A stretch of DNA of 64,000 nt, from contig CM077670.1 in assembly GCA_039707655.1 (NCBI GenBank), forward strand, positions 146,176,001-146,240,000. The letters run 5' to 3'. The position numbers and the translations under genes were made by a program. Shown here piece by piece: positions 22,380 through 34,292 of this stretch (position 1 is its first letter; the number at the start of each line of letters is the position of its first letter). The notes beneath the pieces are model-generated. The model saw only the letters and a list, made by a program, of their open reading frames with translations. It had not been told where the DNA came from and made no database searches. The DNA is from Elymus sibiricus. Lineage: Eukaryota > Streptophyta > Magnoliopsida > Poales > Poaceae.

Positions 22380-24560
22380 GTTGAACTTCCATGAACATTG
22401 TCCAAATGGGGCTTGCGATATACCGCTGGAAATCTATGGACACGAGTATCATGATCTAAGTTAAATTTTTGGCAAAATGTAAACGGTTTAAGAGCAGTTT
22501 TGAAAACCGTTTTTTCTTCATATAAAAAACGTGAATCGTATTTTCAAGCCTATTTCTAAACCGTTTATCGAAATGTCGCAAATAATATGTCGTTGGAAAT
22601 CTGCTGCAAATTAGCTCATTCCACATATACAAAGTTTTCCCAAATTCCATACGGTTAAAGAGTAATTTGAAAAATCGTAGAATTTCTAAAACCGAACAGC
22701 CGACTTAATATTTGCGAGCCCATTTCTAAACGGCTAATCTGATTGAATCAAATAATATGGCGTTGGAAAGCTTAATAAAATGCGCTTCTTTTTCATATAG
22801 AAAGTTTTTTTCTAATTTTGAACGGTTTAAAAGTAATTTAGAAAACGGACGAAGTTCCTCCGAGTTCGTATTTTCGAGTTAATTTTTCAATGGTTTATTG
22901 GAATGCAGCAAATGATATGGCGTTGGAATGCTTGAAAAATGCGAAACTTTTTTGTATAGATTCATTCTCCCAATTATTTATGGTTTTTAGTCAATTTTGA
23001 AAATGGCTGGAAACTTATTTTGGCCGTAATTTATGCAAACTTTATCGGAATGGGGCAAATAATATACCGTTGGAAAGCTATCGAAAATGTGAAACTTTTT
23101 CGTATAGAAAGTTTTCTCTAATTCCCTGCTATTTTTACGTAATTTTGAAAATGGAGAGATCATGCGTTCTGCCTTCATCGCGAAAACAGAGTCTTCGAAA
23201 ATGCATTGCGTGAAGTAGTTGAATTTCTGGGGCATGTCTATTTGAACTTTACTCTATTTTTTGCCAGCTGTTTTTTGCCCGTAACTCCCCAACCACTACC
23301 CGGAATTGAGCAAATGATATACCGATGGAAAGCTGTTGACAACACGCAACTTTGCCGTGTTGATCATTTTTTCATACTCGCGACGGTTCAAGAGACTTTT
23401 TTGAATACGTAGAAACGTGTTTTTGACGGTATACATGAAACTTTTAAACTGTTCATCGAAATGTAGCATATAATATACCGTTGGAAATCTTATGAATAGG
23501 AGCAACTTTTTCATGTAGACATTAGATTCAAATTCGTTGCCGTTTGAGAGCAGTTTTAAAAATGGCAAAAACAATGTCGTTTTTGCCTTTTAAACATGTA
23601 ATTGAAGGACGGACGTCTCGCACTAGAAATTTTGAACCATGCAGGGAGGAGCATGTGAACTTATTGCAACAACCATTTTATGGTTTCAGTTTTGTATGCT
23701 TTTTAATCTCACCTAAAATGCATTCCGTGTAGTCGTTGAACTGCTCGCGGTTTTCTCCTTGAACTTCGGTCGCGTATTTTTGTTCGTAGTTCCTCACCCT
23801 GTTCGACGGAGTTGCATAAATGATATACCTGTTGAAACTTGTTGAGAAGACTCAACTTTTTTCTAATACGGTTAAACTTTTGTTCAAATAACATACACCA
23901 ATTTATTTTAACGGTTTATTTTGGAATAGAGCATACGATACACCCTTGGAAAGTTTCCGAACAGGAGGAACTTTTTTCATGTAGAGCATTTTTGTTCCAA
24001 ATTTGTAATGGATTGAGAGAATTATTTTAAAACACGAGAAACAACATCTTTTTTTGTGTTTTTTGCACATGTAAACACACGGTGAACCTCTCCCTCAAGA
24101 ATTTTGAACTTCCGAGGGCAGAGCACATGAACTTCTAGCAACAAAAAATTTAGACTTTGATTTTTTTTGTTCTTTTTTTCCCGTATGAAACACACACTAT
24201 GCAGTACGTGAACTTCCGGCTGTTATCAATTTGAACTTCTCTCTGTTTCGCTTTAGTAACGTAAAAAATCTGAGTTTTTTATAGATATCGAACCGCTCTA
24301 ACTTTTTTATTCTCATCTGAAACGCATTCCGTGTAGTAGTTGAACTTCCCGTTGTTTTCACTTTGAACTTCTGTCACGTATTTTTGTTCGTAATTTCTCA
24401 CCCATTCATTGGAGTTACACAAATGATATACCTTTTTAGAAACCTGTTGAAAAGATGCAACTTTATCTAATACGGTTAAAATTTTGTTTTGAACAACATA
24501 CACGGATTTTTTAACTGTTTATTTTGAAATAAAGCATACGATATACCCTTGGAAAGTTGT
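22380..24560. repeat. Array of GTTGGAAAGC modules in copy 1
   Basis: The core (A)AATRATATRYCGTTGGAAA recurs near 22416, 22581, 22751, 22911, 23060, 23314, 23470, 23818, 23936, 24422 and 24538. Each is followed by a conserved CTTTTTCATATAGAAAG and then a block like GAACGGTTTAAAAGTAATTT. The minus-strand frames share similar short peptides only because of this repetition. Confidence 0.8.
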
Positions 24561-24699
24561 TGAATAGGAGAAACTTTTTTCACATAGAGCATTTTATTTC
24601 AAATTTGTAATGGATTAATAGAATTATTTTAAAACATCAAAAACAACATATTTTTTCGTGTTTTGAACATGTAAATACACGGCGAACCTCTCTCACAAG

Positions 24700-26640
24700 A
24701 ATTTTTGAACTTTCTCCGGCCGAGGACTTGAACTTCTAGCAACAAAAAATTTGGACTTTGCCTTTTTATTCATTTTTTTTCATATGAAACACACACCATG
24801 TAGTACGTGAACTTCTGGTTGTTATCACTTTTGAACTGCTCTCTGCTTTTTTTGCCCTAACTCCTAAAGCACTCATCAAAATTGAGCATGTAAATCCAAG
24901 GTTTTTATAATCTCTGAACTTCTCTGCTTTTTTAATTTGAACTTCTTAGTTTTATTATTTGAAAATAAAAAAAATGATTTTTATGTAAACATCGTACAAC
25001 TTTTTTTAAATTGAACTTCATACTTTAATTTTGCATAGAAACTCAAAAATTTGAGTTTTTTATATACATCGAACTACTCAGTTTTTTTAATTTGAAATTC
25101 TTGATTTTCTTGTTAAAATTGAATTGCTCCAAAAAAAATTCTTAAAATGCCAAAAACGACGCTACCCTTTAGCAACTAAAAAAATTGAATTTTTATAAAC
25201 ATCAAACCACTCTCTTTTTTCAATTTTTGAACCTCTTTGTGTATTTCTTGAAATGGGAAAATTTGGAGTTTTTTTAGTAAATGTCGAACTTCTTCGTTAT
25301 TTCAAACCGAACTTCTTGGTTTATTCGTTAGTATCAGGAAAAATTTGAGTTTTTTGTAATAAATATAGAACTGCTTCGTTTTTTGAAATTGAACTTCTTA
25401 GTTTATTATTTAGTAACGAGGAAAATCTGGGTTCTTCATATACATTGAACTATTCTATTTTTTAAAATTGAACTTCTTGGTTTTTTCAAATTAGACTTCT
25501 TGGTGTTATTCATTTGTAACGGAAAAAATCCTAGTTTTGTAATAAACATCGTATGAAACACACACCATGCAGTACGTGAACTTCTGGCTATTATCACTTT
25601 GAACTTCTGTGATATTTTAATTTGAACATCAATTTTTTTTAGTAAAGAATTATTTTTTGATTTTTAAATAAATATCAAATTTGGCTGTTCTGTCAGTTTG
25701 AACTTCATGATTGATTCTATAATAATAAGGGAGATCTGAGTTACCTAATAATGGTAAAATCCTATTTTTTTAATGAACATTGAACCACTTCGTTATTTTA
25801 GTTTGAACTTCTAGCTTTTTTAAAAACGGGGAAAATATATTTAAATGTTTTTTATTTGTTCCTTTATTTTAATTTGAACTTCTTCGTTTTGTATAACGAG
25901 AAAAAATCTGAGTTTTTTATAAACTTCAAACTTCTCGATTATTTTAATTTGAACTTCTTGGTTTTATTCTTAGAAAAAATATGGTTTTAAAATAAACATC
26001 AATGATTTTAAAAAAAATTGAACTTCATACTTTTATTTTTCCTAGAAACGGAAAAAATCTGAGTTTTTTATAAACTTCAAACTTCTCTCTTATTTTAATT
26101 TTAACTTCATGGTTTTATTCTTAGAAATGAGGAAAATTCAAGTTTTCTATCAAACATCGAACCCCTTGGTTATTTTAATTTGAACTTCTAATTTTTTCAA
26201 TAACTGGGAAATCCATGAGAGAAGCTTGATTTTTTTTATTAAACTTGTAAATTCTAGGTTTTAATCTCTTCAAACTTCTTTGCTTTTTAAATTTGAACTT
26301 CTTAGCTTTATTCTTAGAAAAAAATTATTTTTAGGTAAACATTGAATAGTTTTTTTCTAAATTGAACTTCATGTTTTTATTTTCTCTAAAAACGAAAAGA
26401 ATTTGAGTTTTTTATATACATCGAACTACTATGTGTTTTTAATTTGAACTTCTTGATCTTATTTTTTAGGTTAACGAGGAAAATTTGAGTTTTTTGTTAA
26501 CACCGAAGTGCTCCATTTTTTAATTTGGACTTCCTGGTTTATTTCTTTTAGTAACGAAAAAATCTGAGTTTTTTTAAACATCGAACTACTCCATTACTTT
26601 AATTTGAACTTCTCAATGTTTTAGAAATGGGGAAAATAAA
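24700..26640. repeat. Array of TTTGAACTTCT units in copy 1
   Basis: Dozens of TTTGAACTTC or close variants, alternating with a TCTGAGTTTTTTATAAACATCGAAC block and a GTAACGAGGAAAA block, give a degenerate 75-110 bp periodicity. AT-rich and non-coding. Confidence 0.8.
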
Positions 26641-27299
26641 ACCGATCCATTTTTCCCCTATAAGCAATTTTCAAGTGTTTATTTTTAAGTCGAACATGTA
26701 TGGTTTTTTCTTTCCTACATATGTAGGTTTTTCATATAAAATTGTTCATGAGAGAATCCATGGAAAAATTGAGGTGGGAGGTGAGTACTACACAATTTTG
26801 GATTATTTTATCAATTTGAGCTTCCATATTTGAACAATTTGAACTTCTCGGATTTTTTCCTACGAATATCATGGGGTTTGTCTTTTTTTGTTTTATGAGC
26901 ATGATTTGATATTTGAGACACACGGTACACCGACTGCACAAAAATTCAGCATCCACGACCCTTAGTCAGACACAATTTGTTTTAATTGCGCCCCCCTTGT
27001 GTACACACAACAATCATCAGCTACCATATACACGAACTTCAATTGTTGACAAACATGAACTTGTCTTTGTTTACAATTCGATGTATTAACGAACATGAAC
27101 TTGTCTTTGTTTACAATTCGGTGTAAATAACAGTCTACCACTCAAGAACGCAAGCTAATTTCTTAACTATGTTGCTCATTTGTACAGAATACAAAGCAAA
27201 GCCACATCATGTACATATTTTTCTTGTTTACAATTTGGTGTATTAACGAACAAATTTGGCGTATTTATGAATAAATTCAACATATCCACATTTGGCCTC

Positions 27300-28140
27300 C
27301 AATCGCAAAATGACGGAGAGCTGAGAAGGTCTTGCCACAGAGGGGAACATGGAAGTTCACAAATTATTCAGTCAGCTGTTCATCTCCTCTGTTCAGAGAA
27401 AAAAGAGCGATGGTGGCGGGGAAGTTAAAAAGACAACGGGGCCGGAAGACAGGAAAGGGGCATGAGGGCCTCCGGCGACGCTAGTGTCGCCGGAAGGAGG
27501 CGCGGGGCCTGGTGCGGCACCTGTCACTGGGAGGTGAGAAGCAGCGGCATGGGTTGCCGCCCCGACGGGTGATGGCTTGGCCCGTCGAGTAGGGGAAGGG
27601 TGGGATGAGGGCGCTCTGCAGCTGGGACGACAGCGATTGATGGCTGGACGCCGGCGCGCGTGAGGTTGACGGCCGGTGGTTTGCCAGCAGTGCGCGGGAG
27701 GGAGGGCGTCGCTGCGTTGGAAGCAGAGGAGGCTGCCTCCGACGTGTATCCAGGGGGAGGGAGGCCGCCGCCGCCGCCGTGGATCCAGGGGGAGGGAGGC
27801 CTCCACCGCCGCCGTGGTTCCAGAGGGGGAGGCCGCCGCCGTGGCCGTGGATCCAGGGGAGGGAGGCGCCATCGCGGACGAGGACAGGGGGACGGCGGAT
27901 GGAAGCGCGTCGGGGACGGGGTGGGTGGCGGCGGAGGAGCATCGGGTCAGGGGTGGGCGGCGGGGCACTGGGGCAGGTGGAGGCGGCGGCGCCCTGGGGC
28001 AGTTGGCGCTGGCGAAGATGGGGATCGGGGGAGAGTGAGAGGCGCGGGAGGTGGGGTTGGGCGGTCGTGGGCTTTTTTCTTTTTCTTTCATCCGGGTTCA
28101 GGAACATGTCCCTCGCTGCTATATAGGGGCGCCCCGTGAT
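27300..28140 (-). other. GC-rich terminal domain of copy 1
   Basis: An abrupt GC-rich block with overlapping open frames on both strands, none resembling a known protein. Read on the minus strand it has TATATAG close to the terminus, then an A-rich leader and a Pro/Ala/Ser-rich frame. This looks like a captured gene start or a terminal promoter rather than a working gene. Confidence 0.5.
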
Positions 28141-28155
28141 CATATATAGTGTTTA

Positions 28156-28195
28156 TGTATGTATATATATATATATACATACATACATACATACA
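28156..28195. repeat. (TA)n/(TACA)n spacer between the two modular elements
   Basis: TATGTATATATATATATA followed by five CATA units; the remnant target between copy 1 and copy 2. Confidence 0.85.
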
Positions 28196-31100
28196 TAAAC
28201 ACTATTCTGATCACCGGATGAGAATAATATTCTGATAACTAGTCGACCTGTCGCAGCAGTAGTACTTGAACTTCACCCAGGGACTGGTTGAACTTCCGCA
28301 AACATTGTCCAAATGGGTCTTGCGATATACCGTTGGAAAGCTGTGGACACATAGATCACAACCTAATTTAAATTTTTGTCAAAATCTACACGGTTTAAGA
28401 GCAGTTTTACAAACCGTTTTTCTTCATACAAAAAAACATGAAACGTATTTTCGAGACCATTTCTAAACCGTTTATCGGAATGAGGAAAATAATACGGCAT
28501 TGGAAAGCTGCTGCAAATCCGCTCATTCCACATATATAAAGTTTTCCAAAATTCCCTACAGTTAAAGAGCAATTTGAAAAATGGCGGAATTTCTCAAACC
28601 GAACAGCCGAGCTCATTTTTTTGGCATAATTTGAAAACGGCAAGTCGGATTGATGCAAATGATATGGCGTTGGAAAGCTTATGAAAATGCGCTTCTTTTT
28701 CATATAGAAAGTTTTTTCTAATTTTGAACGGTTTAAAAGTAATTTAGAAAACGGTCGAAGTTCCTCTGAGTTCGTATTTTTGGGTTTTTTTTCTAAATAG
28801 TTTGTCGGAATGGAGCAAATGATATGGCGTTGGAAAGCTTGAAGTAATGCAAAACTTTTTTGTATATAATGTTTCTCCCAATTCTTTACAGTTTTAAGTC
28901 ATTTTGAAAATGGCTAAAAACGTTTTTTGGCCGTAATTTTCGCAAACTTTGTCGGAATGGGGCAAATAATATACCCCTGGATAGTTATATAAAACGTGAA
29001 ACTTTTTCCTATAGAAAGTTTCTCTGATTCCTAGCCGTTTTTAAGTAATTTTGAAAATGGCGAGATCATGCGTTCTGCTTTCATTGCGAAAACAGAGTCT
29101 TCGGAAATGCACTGCGTGAAGAGGTTGAACTTCTGGGGCAGTTCTGTTTGAACTTCACTCTATTTTTCACGTGTTGTTTTTGCCTGTAACTCCCCAACCA
29201 CTTACCGGAATTGAGCAAATGATATACCGATGGAAAGCTGCTGAAAACACGCAACTTTCCTGCGTTGATCATTTTTTCATACTCGCATTGGTTTCAAAGT
29301 TTTTTTTTTGAATACGTAAAAACGTGTTTTTAACGGTATACATGAAACTTTTAAACCGTTTTATCGGAATGTAGCATACAATATACCGTTGGAAAGCTTA
29401 TGAATAGGAGCAACTTTTTCTTTTGAAAATGGCATTGGAAAGTTTGCGAAAAGTTTTAAAAATGGCGAAAACAACAATGTTTTTGCCTTTTTTTGAACAT
29501 GTGACTGAACGACGGATGTCTTGCACTAGAAATTTTGAATCGTGCAGGGACAAGAACGTGAACTTCTTGCAACAACCCTTTTAGGCTTTATTTTTTATTC
29601 TTTTATTTTCTGCCGAAACGCATTCCGTGTAGTAGTTGAACTGCTCGTTGTTTTCACTTTGAACTTCTATCACGTATTTTTTGATCGTGATTCCTCACCC
29701 ATTCGTATTTGGTAAACTCCTAGATTTTTTAATAAACATCAAGCCACTTCGTTATTTTAGTTTGAACTTCTAGTTTTCTTAAAAATTGGAAAATTCCTTT
29801 TAAACTCTTTTTAGCCTTTTATTTTAATTTGAACTTCTTCATTTTATTCTTTAGTAACGAGAAAAAATCCGAGTTGTTTATAAACTTCGAACTTCTCTGT
29901 TATTCTACTTTGAACTTCGCATTTTTATTTCGAATAAAGAGTTGTTTTTTATTTTAATAAACTTCAAACTTCTCTGTTATTTTAATTAGAACTTCTTAGT
30001 TTTATTCCTAAAATAATATGGTTTTTAAATAAGCATCAAACATATTTTAAAAATTGAACTTCATACTTTTATTTTTCCTTCGAATGGAAAGAATTTGAGT
30101 TTCCCACATACATCGAACTACACCGTTTTTTTAATTTGAATTTCTTGATTTTATTTCTTTAGTAACAAGAAAATCTGAGTTTTTTTATAAATATTGAACT
30201 GCACTATTTTTTTAATTTGGACTTCTTATTTTATTTCTGAGAAAAGAAAAACATGATTTTTAAGTACACTTCCGACAACTTTTTTTAAAAAATAGAACTT
30301 CATATTTGTATTTTGCCTAGAAATAGGGAGAATTTGAGTTTTCTTATGCATCGAACTTCTCTGCTATTTTAATTTGAACTTCTTGCTTGTATTCTTTGGT
30401 AAAGAGAAAAATCTGAGTTTTTTATAAATATTGAACTGCTCTATTTTCTTAATTTGGACTTCTTGGTTTTATGTTTTATTAGGAACAAGGAAATCCATGG
30501 GGAAAAATCTGTATAAACATCTGGGTGTCTCTTTTTTGCTTTTTATATTATTCTTGAACTCTGAGGTTTAATGAATTTGAACTTCTGGAGTTAATTTTTT
30601 TTATGGGTGACGCTATGATAACAATTCTTTTATAAACTTCTTTTTATTAAATTTGAACTTCAGTCAACTTTTTTTATAAACGACAGGGAATCAAGGAAAC
30701 CTTTTTTCTATATACTTTTTTTGAACTCTTGGTTTTTTTGACCTATTTGTGAAAACGTGAAAGTTATGTTTTTTGTTATATTTTTTGAATTGCCCTATTT
30801 TTAAAATTCGAACTTCTTGGTTTTTTCTTTAGTAACGTGGAAACTCTAGTTTCGTAATTAAGATTGAACCGCTGCGTTATTTATGTTTAAATTTCTAGGT
30901 TTTTTTAGAAACGGGGAAAATCCATTTTGTTAAAACTTTTTTTTTCGAATTGCTCCGTTTTTAATTTGACCTTCTTAGTCCTTTACAATGACACTCCAAG
31001 GTTTTTTTTTTAATTCCATGATATTTTGTTTAGCTTCTTTCCATAATATTTTCCTGGGTTCCATCAAGCTTCTACATTTTCTTCAACATAGAACAAATGA

Positions 31101-32880
31101 ATCAATTTAAACATACTATTTTTCTTTTTATACCCCTTGGTAAGTAAGTACTTGTCTGAAAAGGTCGTAAAGTTGAGCTGCAAAATTTAAAAACACTACA
31201 TTTTTTTGTAGCTTCAGGAGCCTCTTCGACGAACTGGACCACGGTGGTGGAGCTCCGTCTAACCACGGCTGGAAATTTTGTCAACAGTAGCTCTTACAGA
31301 CATTTGCACAAACAGTTGTTAGGCAAAAAAAATCCTTTTTACAAATTGTGTGTTTTTGTTTGCATTTTCTTTTTTTGAACTTCTGAATTTTTAATAATCG
31401 AACTTCATGTGCTAAGCACGCACACCTCCCACACAGAACCCACGCACATGCACACACACACACGCACATCACACGAAACACACGCACCCACACCCCGCAC
31501 AGAAAATACGTGAAGTTCCCACAGCAAAATCTCAAAGTTCAGGGGTGGAACGTCTGAAACTATTACTACTGAACGTCTGAACCGCTGTGAAATTAGACAG
31601 AGAGGTAAGTCCCGAGAAGAAAATTACACAGAGATAAACACATGTATGGCCAAAATCAGTACAGTGGCTTTCGTACAATAGAAAATGTAGCCGTGAAGTA
31701 CTATTGTTGCCAAAACGAACTTCGATTTCACAGAAAACATAACGCCGGCTACATTTTGTGTTTACGTCTGTATTTTGTCAAGCTCATGCATCCTGTTCCT
31801 TATAAAAAATGCCTTCGTTCTTGACCTTCCGTGCCGAATCTGAAGAAGGAACTAAAGCTGAACTTTTTCAAAGTGTTGACAATGTTCCTCCCTGCATCCC
31901 TTTTTTCCTATGGTCTAGTGTTGATAGTCCGAGTAAACACCTGATGAAGAAATCGATTCCAGGCTCGAAGTGCTATAGCAGCCTATCACAGAGCTAGCAA
32001 ATAACAACTTCAATCAGCAAAAGGGGATGCATAGAGTAACCATAGCAGTGCAGCGACCAGATTGGTCTTCATCTAGCAGCAGATTTACATGGAGGTGCAA
32101 CAACAGTTCTGTTAATGCCATCCCACGTTCTCTGCAGTTCAGATAGTTGAGTCACCCAAGCTCAGATGAGAAATCGGGGCAAAACTGGAGAAAGCAAATG
32201 GGGACAGGCGGAGCAAGCAAGTGCCTTTGCTGCGACCAGGCCAACGTTTGTGACGGGCGAATTGTGTGACCGGAGGAGGCGGTGGACGACGTGTGTAGCC
32301 GACGGCGCCAGCGGATGGTCGGAGAAGTGGCGGCCGAGAAAAGCGAGGCGGCCACACTTTTCTCAGAGGCCAGTGACACAAGGCACGCATGGCCGGGCAC
32401 TTCACCGGAAGGAGTACGGGCGGCGCGCGCGACCGGTCGCTGGAGCCGCCATCAAGGAGGTTGGCCACTTGGAAGCTGCGGCCGCGGAGGGTCGATGGTA
32501 GAAGCAACCTCGTGGGATGGTTGGCGGGGCCAGTGAGCGGGCTGGATGGTGGCGGTTGAGGCCGCACAGGATGGATGGCGGCGGCTGCCGCGCCGAATGG
32601 ATGTCGGCGGCCACGAGCCAGGTGGATGGCGGCGCCGGCGGCCGGGAAGCGAGGCGCGGGGCGGCGGCCATGCTAGGGATGCGGCGGTGGGGGTGCTTCC
32701 GACGCGTTGGTGGCAGAGCCGAGGAAGAGGCCATGGTGGGTCGGGAGATCGGCGGCGATGGGATCGAGGAAGGATGGGGATCGGGGGGGAGGTGGTGGAC
32801 CAGAGCTCGTGGGATGGGATTTTTCTTTTTCTTGAACCCGATCGCCACCTATATAGAGCGCGCCGTGATCATAATACTAT
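28196..32880. mobile_element. Modular (TA)n-flanked element, copy 2
   Basis: Same orientation and same three zones as copy 1. The left terminus is ACACTATTCTGATCACCGG and the right terminus is GCGCGCCGTGATCATAATACTAT. Modules with the GTTGGAAAGC core lie near 28327, 28490, 28665, 28823, 28970, 29221 and 29386. The GAACTTC array spans about 29700-30980. The interval 30980-32150 is AT-rich without a gene, with a CA-rich patch at 31418-31500. A GC-rich terminal domain spans 32150-32870. The copies differ too much, including indels, to be a recent local duplication. Confidence 0.6.
32150..32870 (-). other. GC-rich terminal domain of copy 2
   Basis: The right end is homologous to that of copy 1: TATATAG, then a CGGGTTCAAG-like leader, then GATCCCCATC. 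It has an ATG-initiated Pro/Ala/Ser/Arg-rich frame on the minus strand (32402-32848) that I do not recognise. The inner parts of the two GC-rich domains do not look alike, so they may be different captures. Confidence 0.5.
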
Positions 32881-32884
32881 TCTG

Positions 32885-32885
<1 letters not shown>

Positions 32886-32948
<63 letters not shown>
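32886..32948. repeat. (TA)n microsatellite between copy 2 and the MITE pair
   Basis: About 31 TA repeats. Confidence 0.96.
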
Positions 32949-32949
<1 letters not shown>

Positions 32950-32957
32950 TACTTTTC

Positions 32958-33653
32958 TGTACTCCTGGGTGTATGTACTCCCATCTTCAATATACCTCAT
33001 ATTCACATTGATTATACCTCTTTATCATTTTTAATATACTTCATTAAATATTTTAATATACCTCAATACGAATTTTATGGAAAAAATATTATTTGCGACG
33101 TACTTTTTGTAATATACATTTTTCATGTATGAACAAATCAGTATATATGTAAACCTTTAAAAATATGTAGACTCACATGATTTTTTTTCATGAAACTCTT
33201 TTTGGGGTATCTAGTAATTATTAATGAAGTATATTAAAAATAATAAAGAGGTATAAAAAATTCATCTATGTGGTATATGAGCAGTGGGAGTACGTACTCC
33301 CAGGAGTACAGGGAGTATGTACTCCCATCCTCAATATACCTCATATACGTATTGATTATACCTCTTTATCATTCTCAATATACTTCATTAAATATTCTAA
33401 GATACCCCAATACAAGTTTTATTGAAAAAACATCATTTGCAACGTACTTTTTGTAATATACATTTTTCATGTACAAACAAAACAGTATATGCGTAAACCT
33501 TAAAAAATATGAGACTCACATGATTTTTTTTCATGAAACTCATTTTGAGGTATCTAATAATTATTAATGAAGTATATTAAAAATAATAAAGAGGTATAAA
33601 AAAATCATCTATGTGGTATATGAGGAGCGGGAGTACATACTCCCAGGAGTACA
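32958..33653. mobile_element. Tandem pair of MITEs with shared central terminus
   Basis: Two head-to-tail copies of a roughly 350 bp AT-rich unit (32958-33310 and 33304-33653). The outer ends are inverted repeats, TGTACTCCTGGG...TATGTACTCCC at the left and its complement at the right. The same terminus occurs once at the centre (GGGAGTACGTACTCCCAGG). Subterminal sequence is also inverted, e.g. AATATACCTCATAT against ATATGAG...GGTATA. No coding capacity. (TA)n tracts flank both sides. Superfamily not assigned. Confidence 0.8.
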
Positions 33654-33663
33654 CAACCATTTT

Positions 33664-33666
<3 letters not shown>

Positions 33667-33731
<65 letters not shown>
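33667..33731. repeat. (TA)n microsatellite, right edge of the insertion cluster
   Basis: About 32 TA repeats, after which element C internal sequence resumes (AGAGAGATAAATAGAG...). Confidence 0.96.
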
Positions 33732-33733
<2 letters not shown>

Positions 33734-34292
33734 AGAGATAAATAGAGAAGGGGCAATGTTACTATCCTTTTCCACACTTGTGCTTCAGAGTAGCACTATG
33801 TTCTTCATATAGAGAGTCTCCTATTTTGTCACTTTCATATACTAGTGGGAATTTTTCATTATAGAACTTGGCTTGTATATTCCGATGATCGGCTTCCATA
33901 AATGCCCGAGGTCTTCCTGAGCAAGCAAGTTGGATGCACACCCACTTAGTTTCAGTTGAGCTTTCATACACTTATAGCTCTTAGTGCATCCGTTGCATGG
34001 CAATCCCTAGACCTCGCATTGATATCGATTGATGGACATCTCCATAGTCCGTTAATCTGCCGAGTTGATGCGAGACTTTCTTCCTTTTTGACTTCTCCTA
34101 TTGATCCCTACCATCGCATTCTATCCATCTATAGTGCTATATCCATGGCTCACGCTCATGTATTGCATGAAGTTGAAAATGTTGAAGCGTGTTAGAAGTA
34201 CGATTTGCCTGGTTTAAGACCGGGGTGCTCATGATTTATATTTATGCGGTGAAGGCGGAGTCATGCCATGCTAACATCATAAAATGAGTGGG
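33732..34292 (+). other. Element C non-coding internal region, second part
   Basis: No gene. It continues the Sabrina/WHAM-like 3' internal sequence and ends with AAAATGAGTGGG (34281-34292), the left target duplication of the LINE. Confidence 0.75.

Larger units (their letters stand above)
22290..28155. mobile_element. Modular (TA)n-flanked element, copy 1, unclassified
   Basis: The ends form an imperfect inverted repeat: ACACTATTCTGATCACGGG at the left, and its counterpart ending CCCGTGATCATATATAGTGT at the right. Three zones: (1) 22380-24560, about 11 degenerate modules of 110-250 bp centred on ATACCGTTGGAAAGCT; (2) 24700-26640, a dense array of 75-110 bp units built on TTTGAACTTCT; (3) 27300-28140, GC-rich sequence that reads like a promoter and first exon on the minus strand, with a TATATAG 12-20 bp inside the right terminus. 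Between zones 2 and 3 I see only AT-rich unique sequence. No transposase, RT or helicase is recognisable. A second copy follows. A Mutator-type or other DNA transposon derivative is possible but not shown. Confidence 0.6.

Noticed and set aside
22063..22452. Minus-strand frame with a long Ile-Tyr run
   Set aside because: Produced by the (TA)n microsatellite. The same applies to frames at 32546-33034 and 33577-33777.
27393..28143. Pro/Ala/Ser-rich frames of up to 232 codons on both strands
   Set aside because: Overlapping GC-rich frames with no recognisable domain. Described as a GC-rich terminal domain, not a gene.
22290..28155. Helitron interpretation of the modular elements
   Set aside because: The ends are inverted repeats. 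There is no TC start, no CTRR end with hairpin, and no Rep/helicase.
22380..30980. CRISPR-like or satellite interpretation of the module arrays
   Set aside because: Repeats are degenerate, of variable length and part of elements with defined termini in a plant genome; there are no regular spacers.
31418..31510. CA-rich stretch as a functional site
   Set aside because: An impure CA/CACG simple repeat with no further signal.
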